Both the position numbers and the translations under genes were made by a program. DNA of 64,000 nucleotides, from contig OX578137.1 in the NCBI GenBank assembly GCA_951213105.1, forward strand, positions 75,181,104 through 75,245,103, in the 5' to 3' direction. The stretch is from Amaurobius ferox (taxonomy: Eukaryota > Arthropoda > Arachnida > Araneae > Amaurobiidae). Shown here piece after piece: positions 1 through 13,600 of this stretch (positions are counted from its first letter, which is position 1; every line of letters starts with the position of its first letter). Below the pieces are notes generated by a model. That model did not search any database. It saw only the letters and a list, made by a program, of their open reading frames with translations, and had not been told where the DNA came from.

Positions 1-3000
1 CCAATTTGTTATTAACAATAATTTTCACCCTATGTTCGATAAGACATTTCCCTTAATTAGTTGCAATAACTCCTGTAATATTTTATTTTATGAGTCCTCT
101 TTCATTTATATTTTAAATGATTCTATTTGCAATTCTGATCTCGTTCAGACCCTCAGTTATGCTTGGCATCTTAATCTCGATTCACTGGGTGTTAAAATAT
201 TGTATAATTTTCTGGATATTTAGCACCTTTATTCTTTTGCATCAGACGACATATCTGTTGCTTACCTTGTAATATCTTTCATCATCCTTTCTTTCATCAT
301 TTATGCATTTTGTAATTAAATCAGGTTTTTTAAATATATCGATGTTTTAAAAATGATTAATATACAAATTTTGTTTTGTGGTCGTGGCCTATACATTAAA
401 GCTCATGTTCGCCACTTATTTTTTACTTTGCCACTGATGAAGGACATAATAATGTCAGAAAGCACTCTGGTTATGTAATTTTTATTAAATTGTTATTTTA
501 AAACTGTGCTTGTTACTAAGAAAATACACATAGTGATCAGTGGTTATGCATTGGTAAAGGCGCTCAAACATTTTATTTATGACTTAAAGTTATGTCTTAG
601 TTGTTATTTGTATGGTCAGAAATGAGTGGTAAATATAAAACAAAACATGTCTTCACTAATAGAGCAATTTTCATTTTAAATTGCAGGTGTCCACTACTGA
701 CATTTAGGTGTCACTGAATATGTAGCCTTGTTTTTGATATGGTTTTTTTTTATGTTAGATTAATGAAAAAGAATACGAAGTTGATAGTTAATACACGAAT
801 AAATATATAAAAATATTTTATGAGAAATTATCATTTTATAATTTATTAAAGTTACAAAATCTTTAAAAGTGTCTACTACTGACGTGGCACATTATACTAA
901 CTTTTTCAATCACAAAAACTGGTACTCATATTGATGGGACACATTTGGCAAGTTTACAAACTGGTAACTAAATTTGCATATTTCTATTTTCCCTCATGTG
1001 AAATTGCTAGATTTCTACAAAACAAAATGGACAAGTAGAGTCAAGTGGTAATAGTAATTTTGAAATTCCGTCCATTTCCTGAATATGAAAGCATAAATTA
1101 TGTAATCCTAACACCAATGTGTTTGTAACAGGGCTATCGCATTACAATGTTCGATTCAATATTGCCATTTTGCGAATGAATTATAAAAAATGCATAGCAA
1201 AAGTGCAACTTAAGAAAATCCCTCCTCCCCCCGAAAAAAAATCTGATGTGGGCAACATATGACTTTCCTTATATAATGCAAAGAATTTACTATTTTTACA
1301 GTAAAAAAAATAGGTTATTCTTATAGTAGATACTTATATTCTTTCAAAGATATTGAATTTTTGTCAGTTAGTCGTCATTTTTATCCATTTGGTGAGATTT
1401 TAGTTAATTTGGCAACATTTTAAAAAGTTGCCAAGTTGGCTAAATTCTGCCAAAATCTCGCAAAGCGTTATGGATGGAGAAATAAGTTATTCCTATAGCA
1501 GATAAATGACTATTGGCGTTCAAATACAAAAGTATTACTCAAAGTATCTTTTCTCATGAATGGAACGAGTTAGATCCACGAGAATGATGTCACCAAATTT
1601 ATCGCATGATATTACATATGAAAAGTAAACATGTTTCTCAACAGTTAATATTTTTTTTTAATTTATGAGATTTTTTGATAAATTTATTTGAAAAATGTGC
1701 AATATCTCGAGAATAGTTCATGCTAGCGTTCGAAAGTTTATGTCAATCGTTTTCTAAGGAAAAATTACATAATGTCTATTTGCGTAACTTTATTAAAGGT
1801 TTTGATTCTTTGATGATTTTTTCAAAATTTCACTCAAAAATTTAGGGGGGTTCTCAACATTCGATTGTGTATAAAAACAATAGGCTTCCAGTATTCATGG
1901 ATTGTGATTTTTGTACCAAATTTAATTTGAATCGCTCCATTCGTTCGTGAGATATCGTCTCCACAGACTTACTGACACACACACACACCTCAAAAATGTT
2001 TGATTCGTGATCAGGGATGCTTGAAACGTGCTCTCCGGTCGAAAACTCAAATTCGAATTTTCGACCCCGTCACAATACTTTCCTTATACATTATACTATG
2101 TATATAAGAAAAATAAAAATCAATTCAAATATCTAATGGCTTATGTTGATTTTGACCTTCCAAAAAAGGCTTTAGTTGCACTGGCTATGGTTAGTTTCAA
2201 ATCTTGGTTACTATAAAGCACTTCACTCACAGCATCTGTGCAGTACTCCCCCCAGTGTCATATGTCCCCTTCCATACGTGATGACATTAGTGACTGTCTA
2301 GTAAATATATCATCTTGCTCATAGAATCGTATTGAGATTGTCAGTTTTCACAAGTGTAAAGCAAAATGAATGCTCCTCCAAATAAAATTAAACTATTGGT
2401 TTTTCAAAATTGGTAAAATTACATTGATCCAAAAAATGTGGTCTGTATAAAAATGGCAGATATTCCTTTACAGCAGTACAATTCCTTTGATGGCATGGAA
2501 ATATTTTTCAAAAAGCCATTTAGAACCACATAAAAAATAATCAAACTTGAATTGATAAATGGGTTAATTAACAAAATTTGTCATTGTGCTAGACTCTTAT
2601 TAATATATTATTGTTTACTATCTAGAGCAAGGGTTTGCAACCTTTTACCATTAACCAGAACTCTTGTATAAAAAAAAATTCTCCAGGAGCACCAGACATA
2701 AAAAAAAAAAAATAGATTAGTAGATATTTTTACACTTATGAGAGTACTGGTGCTTGCTACATTAAATACGTCATAGAACAAGTTAAAGAGAATTTTATGA
2801 AAATTAGCTAATGAGTCATTTCTTAATCCTTCATTAATCTGAAAATTGTTATATAAATATGTATAATTGCTAATCAATTTTGACTTTAATTAGCAGTTTT
2901 GCTAATTATTTTTGAATCCTTACGGAAAGCCCTTGTTTATAAGTAAGAGTAATTTAAATGTCTTTCTTTACTTTTAAATATTTGAAATTTGTGTGTTAAT

Positions 3001-3699
3001 AGCTTAAACATTTTATTTACGTTTATTTGAATTTATTTTTTCATGGGAATGGTAACCCATATACGTAGAATGACATAATTATGGGATATGCTATGTGCAC
3101 GGAGGATGATGGAGTGAGTGTTGTGTTCATTTGCTGTGTTTCTATGGCATGTTATATAATCATATGCTAAAGGATGCAAAAACTCTAGCTTGTTTGTAGA
3201 ATTAGAAAAGTCTTACAACCATATCAAGACTGGAAATTGCCTGTTCACACTTGAATAAAAAATTATAAGAACAGCCATTTAAAGTTGCACTGTCCTCTGT
3301 AATGGGTTGCACAGGATCCTTGCACCTGTGCCAAGTTGTGCCATTTTTACTTAGATGTTACATTCTACTACAAGAATTAGATTTTCACCTTCAATTGCAC
3401 TAATTTTCAATCACGATTAGCAAAAAATTCATCAAAAATCTAACAGAAATCTTTTCATTATCAATCCAAACTATCATCGAAATTTGAAAATTTTTACGAT
3501 ACTTTGTATCACTGGGGATGAAATTAAACTCTTTTTGTGGAAAAAAAAATCCTTCATTAGATACAATTTTGGAGAGCACAAATTAACAAAGAAAAGGCTG
3601 AACAGATACATAGGTATATAGTAGCACATTTTAGCAGTGTAGATAATGAAAATATAGATTGTAATTAAATTCATACAAAATATAAATTACAAGTCTTAC
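1..3699. other. Non-coding AT-rich flank, downstream side of derlin
   Basis: No exon could be recognised here on either strand. Short ORFs (for example near 2028-2216 and 2608-2877) have AT-driven composition and no family resemblance. The derlin C-terminal exon(s), which should follow 3700 on the minus strand, were looked for and not found, so they probably lie beyond the left edge. Small structures present are a hairpin at 1384-1477, a CA run near 1976-1989 and a possible hAT-like terminus near 2626. Confidence 0.5.
1384..1477. repeat. Imperfect inverted repeat (hairpin)
   Basis: The segment near 1384-1415 (CCATTTGGTGAG ... TTGGCAAC) is followed, after a short AT spacer, by its imperfect reverse complement ending at GGATGG near 1477. 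The arms are about 35-45 bp. It may be a decayed foldback element. No target-site duplication was identified. Confidence 0.45.
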
Positions 3700-3895
3700 C
3701 CATAAGATCCACAATTACGGAATTTCCAAGTAACAGAGAAAATGCAAGCAAAACCCAAGGAAGGTATGGTGCTTGAAAGTTTAAGAGACCAAAAAAGTTC
3801 ATTCGCACATAAGGGTTTCGTCTACTCCAGATGTAAACCAACATAATTGTAAATGCTTGACCCAGGAACAATAAATTGACAAACATAGCAATAAT
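3700..3895 (-). CDS. DERL2: Derlin exon 4
   Basis: Sixty-five codons plus one base run from [15 protein letters not shown] to SVIVDLMG. The acceptor is CTTTAG and the donor GTAAGAC. It ends in phase 1. It contains the signature [20 protein letters not shown], nearly identical to vertebrate Derlin-2. The in-frame read-through after the donor stops matching the family, which supports the donor. Confidence 0.95.
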
Positions 3896-4576
3896 CTAAA
3901 GATGTTAAGCAAAACAACATGCTTAGGAAATCTTTAAAACTGATAAAAGCTACCTCTGAAGTAAAACTAGGTTTTATAAAATAGGAATTTTAGCATTTTG
4001 ACTTTTGATATGAAACAGTTTAATTGTAAAAATATATTTCAGGCATCTCATCCTTTTAAAGTCAATTTTAGTAGTATGAAATAACAACATCTTTCGTTAC
4101 ACCATATGTTATCTTTAATCACCAAAGGTGGTTGCATGATATTCAATTACCAAGTGGTGGTTATATGTGAGACTTTCACTTGCTCTAAGTTCTGTGCATA
4201 ACAATTCTTTAATTATTATTTTACCTTATTAAAAATCTATCTATTCTCGTTCACTGTGGCAGCCGCTAGTAATAAAGGAAGATGTCTGTCTGTCTATTCA
4301 TTTGTAGTGGAAAATCTATGTAATATACGGTTATGAAGGTATAACAGGTGCTTTAAAACCGGAAAGATGCATCTCAACATTTTTTTAAATTCAAATAAAT
4401 TTTTTAGTTATTTTTTGTTTTAAAATTTTTTATACAAATTGGTCCCTTAGCGACTGAAAAAATATTTTCTCAGAGCTTCCACAGTTTGTTCAAAATTTAT
4501 ATAGGTTTATTATTGCCTAGGAGTATACGAATGTCTTTTGTTTATGCTGTCTACATTGTGAGGAAAAAATGGCTAA

Positions 4577-4610
<34 letters not shown>

Positions 4611-7600
4611 TTTGAAAAATTTATTGTTGTGGCACTAGTTGAATGACAGAATTGGTTGAATGCATCTCAAGAAATCTTTCTATTTTGAATCTTGGAATTG
4701 GAAAATATTTGCTTTACAATGTTCAAAATTTATTTATATTTTTTGTAAAATTTACTTTTTTTTTTGAAAAATTTGTTTTGATATTTCATGGAAAAATTTT
4801 AATGCATTTTATTTTTGAAAATTTCTTGGCAATTTTGTAAATGTTGATTAACTAATTATAGTTTTTTTATAGTTGATTAACTAATTATAGTGAGAAATTT
4901 ATTTTGAAAATTTTTGATAAAAAATCTATTTTGGACATCATTTTAGACAACTTTAGTCCATAGTCCATATCGTAAAAGACTTTTCTTGTGGCAGTACTTG
5001 GAGAAAGCAGTGCGGACCTGGCCTACCTCTTGGTTTACAGGTTTAGTTCCGCACCCCTGAGAACTTACAGACCCACATGTTTAGCGTGATCGTACTCCGC
5101 GTGAACACGGCGGCAGTTTTTTCTTTTTCCAGCGGAGGGAATCGAACCTGGGTCTACCGAGTGCAATTCCCACGTGCTGACCAGTGAGCTACCGCGCCTT
5201 TGTGGCAGTACTTAGAAATAATATGACAAAATAAGGTATAGTCTATAAATTTGAAAATTTTATTTAATCTGCAAAAATCTTGTGTTTTGAGAACTGGCAG
5301 ACAAAGAGATCTCAAGATTAGGACGAAGAGATCTCGAGAGAGCCCACACTCCTTTACTGCAAATATATTTATCTACATTATATTTGCTAAACCTGTAATC
5401 TGATTTTCTTGAAAACTACATCCAGACATGAAAGATTATAAAAGTTGATAATTTTAATTGCTGCTTGAATATGGAAAAAATTTAATTGTTTGTTGTTTAC
5501 TACGATGTTTTGAGAGCTACATTTTTGAAAATTATTCTTAAAAGCATGAGATAATTTAAAGAAAAAATAATGTGTGAAATTATAGTATATGGAAATTATT
5601 GCATATATTGGAAGTTTTTGCCACTTGCCATTCATTTGGAGAAAAAATTGTCTCAGTAATTTAATATGAAAAATGTTTTAAGAGTAATATGATAAAAAAT
5701 GTATAACGAGAACTTTAAGAAAAATTGTTGTTATGCAATTCTTAGCGAATTGAGACACAAGTTCCCACTGGCATTCCTTGTTGTCACAAACTTGATGATA
5801 ACAGGGATAATAGCAGATTTTCTAAAAATTTTAGGTAGGAATTTAAGGATTTTTTTTCAAAATTTTAGGAACTAATTTTTATTATTTCTATTATTAGTAC
5901 TGTTTAATTACCATTCTTTTCATTAATTAAAGGAGAATTGATACAAAAAACAAACATCATTGAAAGAAAAAGGTAATATTTTGAATATTTTTCCTATTTC
6001 ATTTTTCATTTTAATGCTCTGTAGACTTAAAAATTCAAATTATCACTTAGTATCCAGTGGCCACTTTATCACAGGTATTTTTTGTGTAAATATATAGATA
6101 CATACACACTATATATATGTATGTTAGAAAAATATTAGTTTAGTTTTCAAACAACTTTATATAAACAGAAAAAGAAAATCTTAATATAATTAAATAAAAA
6201 AGAATCCAAAAAGCTCAAAATCATATTTAAAATTTTTGAAGAATTGTAAAATAAAATACAGCCATAAGAGCAAAAATCTAGCTGGTAAGTTAGTAGTTAT
6301 TGCATGAAATGTACAAGGATTGCATGCACCCGCACAGCGGGCGGGCTTAAAGCAAATAATGCTAATAAAAGCCAATTTATTTTGGGAAAAATATTTATCT
6401 GTTAGTTCGAACCCTCCTAATGGGCTGGAACGCGATTGACAGCTATTTCAAATCTATGCAGATTGCATGTGCCTGCGTAGCGTGTATATCGTTATTACAT
6501 GCAGTAGAATTGTCGTTATTGCATATATCGTACGTGGATTGCATGCACCCGCTAATAAAAGATGATTCCTTTTATACGCAGCAGCTGTATCATTACCCGT
6601 GTGCCCGTATTGCGGTCGGAAACGCGATTGACAGCTACTTAATGAGTTAGCCTTAACTTCCGCACGTAGCTGAGGTGTGTGATCGACAGCAATTTTATAA
6701 ACTGCATCATTAGCCATGAATTGCGCATGTTGCTACATCGTTAGCCATAACTTGGCCGCGTAGCTGAGGTGTGCAATTGACAACTGCTATATCAACTGCA
6801 CCGTTAGCCATGACTTGCGCGCATAACGAAGGCGTGCGATTGACATCTACTCCATGAACTGCACAGGTAACCACGATTTATGCATGTAGCTGAGGTATGC
6901 GATAGACAACTACTTAATGAACTGAACCATTAGTTATGACTTGAGCGCATAACGAAGACGTACGATCGATAGCTACTTCATGAACTACATCGTTAGCCGT
7001 AACTTGCGCATGTAGCTGAGGTACAAGATCAACACTTCATAAACTGCACACTTAGCCGTGACTTGCACATGTAACGTAGGTGTGCGATCGACAGTTACTT
7101 TATGAACTGCCCCGTTATTTATGGCTTGCGTCGCAGTGGTGCACGATCGACAGCTACTGCAAGAAAGGTATTGCAAGTTTAAAAATTTTTTAAAAAACAA
7201 TATGGCTGGTCGCCGAAGGCAGTAATTAAATAATATGAGGGAAATAAGTTATCCTATATTTCATTAAAGTTACTGCAACGCGTTAATCTAGACACAGCTA
7301 TTTCCCTTCAATCATCCTCTGTTTTGATAGAATCAACAAAAACAAGTACACAAGTTCCTGCGGCTAAAAGAACTGTAGTCCAGAAAACTATATTTTTAAA
7401 TATTGGTTTTTGAGCAAAAATTCTTATAGAATTCAAATCTTTGGTACTTTTCATCCCAGATGCATACTAAACATGAAATAATTTGACAAAATTTAAAGTT
7501 TAAAAAGAAATGAAAACTGTTTAAAAGTTTTATCTGTTGGAAGCGGGAATGTGTTTATTTAACATTCTTCACATTTCTGCTCTTTCATTGTTTTTAATTT

Positions 7601-10600
7601 ATTTTTTATGGGGAGCACGATCCAATTGCGGGACCTCCCTACTATGCCGTATTTTATTTTATCCATTGCTTTTCTTCATAAACTGCTATGTGGTCCAGGC
7701 CCCTACGCAATGCATCCTTTTGAAGAGATATCCTTTAATATCATCAATGCCTAGAGAGGTTGCTAACAGCAAACAAAAATTCCTTCTCTACTCTCCTGTT
7801 TTGACATGGCGTTGATCAAATATTACGTAATGAGGGGCATAAGAGAATCATAATCCGACTAACTATATTTGTATTATTGGATTTAGACCTAAAATTCTTC
7901 AAAATTTTTGCCCACAATTGATTCCCAACAAAGAATAGTTGAGCAAAATTTTAACTTTGCAAAGAGAAACTTCATGATTTATCTAGTAAATATGAGGAAG
8001 CACACTATTCAACAATCAAACCCGTCTTTTTCTATTTTACTCCTTTGAGAGGTTAAAGGCTTCTAGGTTTGTTAGCTTGCACTGGAGATTCCTAAGATAT
8101 CCTGTGGAGATTCCCACTCCCACAAACAAAAGAATCTCCCCCATCTCCGGTCGTAAATAATCACGTGGGTCGCCATTCGTCTTGCGATCGTATTTCACTA
8201 AAACTGCCCGCGGACAGAGAGGATTTAACCACATTGAGAATCGGCGATTTTGTCGTGATTGACCCTTTTGTCGTCTTTGTAAAAAATGAGTGCTATTTTG
8301 AACAACGTTTTAATTTGTGAAGTCTTTTTAACATCGATTGCCGTATGAATGGAATGTATTTGGGCGATAGTAGAGTAAATTTAACGCCGCAGCAAAACAT
8401 TACAAAATTTTAGGATGATTTAAAAATTTTAGGTTAATTTTAGGAATTCAAGGGAAGCTTCAAACTTTTAGAAATTTTAGGACGAATGCGATCCCTGTGA
8501 TAATATACTGATGTGTGCCAAATAGGCACAATTTGTCTAGCAGATTTGGATGTTAAAATGTTGTTGTGGTATCCACTGGACCAGGTTTGTTGTGTTTGAG
8601 TATGGTCAGGCATGTTTTGTATACTATTTTATTGTTTTTCAAAATTTTTATCCTTGTGTGTTACTTATTAATATGTATTTTACAGTGTGTCATTATGTTT
8701 AAAACTAAAGCTGAAAAATTTATTTAAAAATAAGAAAATCTTGACAGTCATTTAATTTGATGTGGTCATTAATATCTAAGAAAATTGTTGTTCAAACGGA
8801 AATAAGCTTTTATTAAAAATCAAAAATTAAAGCTGTTGCCAATTGCTTTATGTACTACAGTTTAGACATGCAACAGACATGCACCATTAAATTTTCTTTG
8901 AATTGTCTCTTGGGAGAATTAGCTAACTTTAAGCAACTGATGCCTACATGTACCTGCATTACAATATTTATTTATATAGCTTTTGTGTAGATTCCTGCAT
9001 TAAAAACCATACGTATAATTTAAATGTTCGTGAGTTAAGCATGCGGAGAGAGAAATTCCCATTTATACAGCCTTTTACATTATAAATTCCATTTCTAACA
9101 TCAAACTGCAACAATTCAAACTGCATTTTATTTCGGCTTTTTAAGTGTCAAGTACATGTATTATCGCTCATTTCCTGCCTTTGAACTTTGTCAATGCTTG
9201 GAGGCTTTTTGGCTGTGAGGGTGAAGAGCATATGTACGGTTATCGGACTTTTCTAGCATAAGAATTTTAAAATCCTGGGATTTTCCTATGTCTCTACGAG
9301 GTCTGCGTATAGATTATATAGGTGTGGTTGTGATTTTTGAAGGGGGGAGAAACTCCTGATCTGCTACTCGAATCTGAGTTCAAGACGGTTCGGGCTTGTG
9401 AGCCCATGGTAAGGAGGCTGGCTATTTATGTCAAAGGTGTCGATGAATGAATGGAATGGAGTTCTGTAATAGAGAAGAGGGTTTAGCTATGATTTCTGCA
9501 TCATTGGAGCAGCATGATGAGGTCAATAAGTTTCAAGTGTGGGTTGAATCTTGGTACATTGGTGGAATAGAATATTATCACCAATTTTTATTTCAATATG
9601 TGAGTTATGATGTCCAATATAATTATGTGTCATCAAAACAAGCTTGTCAACTCTTATTATTTTATTATGACATATCCATACATCCCTCGAAATGTATCAA
9701 TAAAGTTAGATCTCCTAAGTTATTGGGTGGCAGAGCTTATCTTGACTCCCACCTCAGTGAATGTCTGGTGTTTCTTAACGGAGGTAATTCTACCATTTTG
9801 TATCACTTAAAGTTATGGAGGTAAGACATTTTATTTCTTATTTCGGAAAGTGTGTTAGTTATAGCAGGACTTCACTAGAACATTACCCATGAAATGGAGT
9901 TTTGTTTAGAACTTTACTGAACTCTCCTTACCCAATAAAGACTTAATTTAGGAATTATTTAGGAATTGTATGTCAAAACGACTTGGAAGTTTTATAATTT
10001 TACTTTTATGCTATATCATGACCTTAGGTTTAAAAACTTGTTTATTTGATAAATTATAATATGATATCTGCTAAACTTAACGAAATATTAAATACATTGA
10101 TTTTTACAATAGATCCAGTGCTTACCTCTTCGTAATTTTCTGACTATGCTTATTTTATATGTGATTAATGAAATCCTATATGTTGTAATTAAATGAATAT
10201 TTAAAATTCACTGGAATTATTTTGAGGTCCAGTGTAGAGATATATAATTATGTATAGCTAAATTTCATAAATATTTTTATGTATGAAATTATTGTAATTA
10301 ATAAATATTGGTAATTAAATTTGAGTGATTATTTGGGTAGAGTAGTGAATTGAATTAATTTAACCCGATGTGCTTAACAATTAGAAGATGATGGTGTTTT
10401 AAGGTAAGAGTTTTTATTTTGGTATTTAACCTTTCCTAAATTATGTCTATGTTTACTTTGCAGGCCATCTTGGAGAATTTATTCTCCAGACTTGAGGGTT
10501 ATAAAATATTGGGTTGCATAAATTACTAAATCACTATTAAATAAAATAATATGAATTTTAAAATTTTGTTTTTATGTTGTTGTCAACTTTGTCAGGCACC

Positions 10601-13600
10601 ACCCATATGACAATATATAACTCTATTTGAAGTTAAATAAAATTCTGTAAAAATAGTTATTTAATTATGGGTAAGATTTTGTCATAATTACTTTTTTTTG
10701 CACTAAAAAATATGTATTATTTGATCTGAAGTTAATTTAATTTAAATAAATATATGGTTCATGTTTCATTAGAGGGCTGTATAATAATTAATCCACATGT
10801 GTCCAAAGATATTAGGACTGCTAGAGCTTCATTCTGATAATGATTGCGAGACAAACAGAACTAAATACTATGAAATATTACAGTCTGAAAAAGTCGAATG
10901 ACAACTCACTCCAGAGGTTAGATAAAAAGTTACTACCAGATATAAAACATTAAAAGATACTACATTGCAGATGCTCTACATGGGTACAGCTAGTACATTA
11001 TACTATGTGTGTAGGGAAAGTAATAATGGCAGGCCTACTCAAAGGTTAATATAAAATAAGTTTTAAATTATTTGGGTGATGAAAATATAGAGAATACAAA
11101 AATCTTCTATATTTAAAATGTCTTTACATCATAGAACAGCATCATTTGCAACAAAGTAATTTTTATTTCAGTCTAACTGACTATAGCCCTTTTTTTTTTT
11201 TTTTTATCTATATTGATTTTGCCATGCAAAAATTCATTTTACTTGTGCATTTCAATGAAAATATGAAATATAAGATATTAAGTTTTGAGTATAGATATGT
11301 GAACTACTGTTTCTAAAATGATTTTAAAATTATATGATCTGAAAAAATTCTGCAAAACAAAATGATAAATATAAAGGATACAATCATTAAAGTTCCACCA
11401 AAAATGAACATAAAGAAAAAATCAGCTGGTCGACCTCGAAAAGATCCTTCTTCTAGCATTCTGCAATAGCGGTAAGTGAAGATAATATTGAATAAGAAGT
11501 TAAATCCAAAAGTACCAAAAAATAGAAATGTAGTGAACAGCCTCCATATCTGAAATATATATGAATCATTAAAATATAACAAATTTTAGAAATTTCTAGA
11601 TACTTCATCTTTATATCAGATTTTGTTAAAGCAACTGAGACTAAAAATAATTAGAAAATATTGATATAAATATATTATTAACTAGTATTTTCAAACAATT
11701 AGTCACTAAGAAGTTTAAAAACATTTCAGCTTTTACTAATTTTCTCTTCTTACAATTATTTTTTATAATGTATCAGCCCGATTAAAGTCTCTAATTGGAT
11801 GACTATAAATATAATTTATGTCTCAAACAGTGTCAGTTTAGATCATATGGCTCACTGGGACCTTTTTTAACTTTAAATGGCATTGTATTATATAGATCAA
11901 TTATGCTAAGAATAAAATGAAATTTTTACAGTACTTATGTGTTAGCTTAGATGTATGTGCCTTTCTTATTTCTCTAGATTCAAAACTGAAGAATTACATC
12001 AGAGAAAATTTAGTATAGTTATTCGAGACTAATTTAAATTTCTGCAGATTTATCAGTAAATGTATTTGAGACTTGAAATTTGGGAGATATAGTCAATTGC
12101 TAGATGTGAGAAATTTTAGTTTATCAATATATTTTTCTTTTTAATGCTGCACACCAATAAGTGAGAGAGACTTGAAATTTGATGCATGGGTGACCAGTTC
12201 GAAGACCTATTGGAAAAATAGAATTGCTTTAAAATTTACATTTAAGGGGGATGTGTTACACCAAAACATTTATATTATAAACTGTTTAGAAAAATCTCTT
12301 TTTCCTAATTGCCAAGTGTCCGTGTGTCTGTCTGTCATGCTTTTTTAGGTACTTCCCGAATAGATAGACTTGCAATTTGGTACACGGCTCGATTGTTCAA
12401 TAAAACCCTCTGGAAAAATCGAATTTTTCGAAAACGTTCTCTAGAGGGGGGTGCTCCACACCAAAACGTTCGAAAAGTGAAATGATGGGAAAGCGTGCTT
12501 TGCCATAAGATAGAGACTTCAAATTTGGTGTATGGGTAAATCGTTCGAAAGGAAGAAAGTGTGCAATTTCAGATTTCCAATATTTTCTACTTAAGGGATT
12601 ACCGCATACCAAAATTTTTGATTTACCGAATAAATGAGAAATGACTCCTTTAAAAATTGATAGAGGCTTGAAATTTGGTATATGGAATAATCATTTGATA
12701 AAAACAACCAAGACGATTATAGTTTTTCAAAAATGTTCGTTTAAGGGGGTGCTCAAGAGGAAGACATTCGAAAGGTGAATTGATAAGAAAACATTCTTTG
12801 GGATGAGATAGAGATTTGAAATTTGGTGTATGGGTAGATAGTTTGGAAGGAAGAAAGTGCACAATTTCAGTTTTCCAATATTTTCTACTTTAGGCGGTGT
12901 CACACACAAAAATGTTCGATTTTCGAAATGAAGTAGAAACACTCCTTTCAGAATCTGATAGAGGCTTGATATTTGGTATATGGGCGATATTTGGTATACG
13001 TGTACAATTTAAAATTTACAATATTTTCTACTTTAGGGGGTTCCGCACACTAAAATATTCGATTTGCCGAATAAATGTGAAACGTGAATTATTAAAAAAA
13101 TGACAATATTCAGTGGTTGCTTATTGCGAGACCATTGATTTTCAACGGGTATTCGGCTAGTCACTTACTGATAAGATAGAGACTTTAATTTTGTACCACA
13201 ATAGGTTGTACGATGGGAAAAAGAGAAACTCCTATATTCATCTTCAGAAAGCTTCAATGCAAGGACTGGCGCAATATTAAAGGTCAAAGGCAAGCAAAAA
13301 TTCTCAACTGGAATTGCCCCAGTACACATCAGGAGTTATTCAAGCTCAGTAGGACGGGTATCAGAAGGGCTGTGGGGCTTCTCACTGGGCACTGCACCCT
13401 TAAAAGGCACCTTAATATTATGGGTGTCATTAAAAATTCGCTTTGCAGGGGCTGCAATTACAGCGAAGAAACGGCCACTCACATTCTCTGTGAATGTGAA
13501 GTCTACTCTGCTCACAGATTCGAACACTTAGGTTGACATGTGATTGAACCCTGGGAGCTGAATGACATTCCTGTCAAGTGCTTGCTCATCTTTGCATCGG

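Larger units (their letters stand above)
5000..5199 (-). mobile_element. tRNA-headed SINE with 14-bp target-site duplication
   Basis: Read on the minus strand the unit starts AAGGCGCGGTAGCTCACTGG, with an RNA polymerase III A box at 5193-5181. A B box, GGTTCGATTCC, lies at 5148-5138. The body reads CTGCCGCCGTGTTC, then GGAGTACGATCACGC, then ACATGTGGGTCTGTAAG. The copy is flanked by the perfect direct repeat TTGTGGCAGTACTT at 4986-4999 and 5200-5213, showing LINE-type retroposition. The body is shared with the 5S-headed SINEs at 14520-14897 and 56058-56440, but the head differs. Confidence 0.88.
3896..11381. other. Derlin intron 3
   Basis: This 7.5-kb intron holds a dispersed repeat (4270-4520), a tRNA-derived SINE (5000-5199), a minisatellite with a Helitron-like end (about 6590-7222) and otherwise AT-rich DNA. 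The ORF-like frames at 7537-7815, 8037-8234 and 9447-9824 match no family I recognise and have no splice support. The stretch 8030-8280 and the block near 9240-9440 are somewhat richer in GC but remain unassigned. Confidence 0.6.

Noticed and set aside
2626..2960. hAT element starting near AGCAAGGGTTTGCAACC
   Set aside because: The start resembles hAT ends, but no matching inverted terminus or target duplication was identified.
5130..5199. A free-standing tRNA gene on the minus strand
   Set aside because: A and B boxes are present, but the unit is followed by a SINE body and bounded by a 14-bp target duplication. It is the head of a retroposed SINE.
9447..9824. 125-codon frame in derlin intron 3
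   Set aside because: No family resemblance and no conserved splice sites. It could be chance or a decayed element.
12397..12942. Overlapping ORFs on both strands
   Set aside because: They arise from the ~148-bp repeat units. Similar frames appear in the inverted array at 47659-48426.
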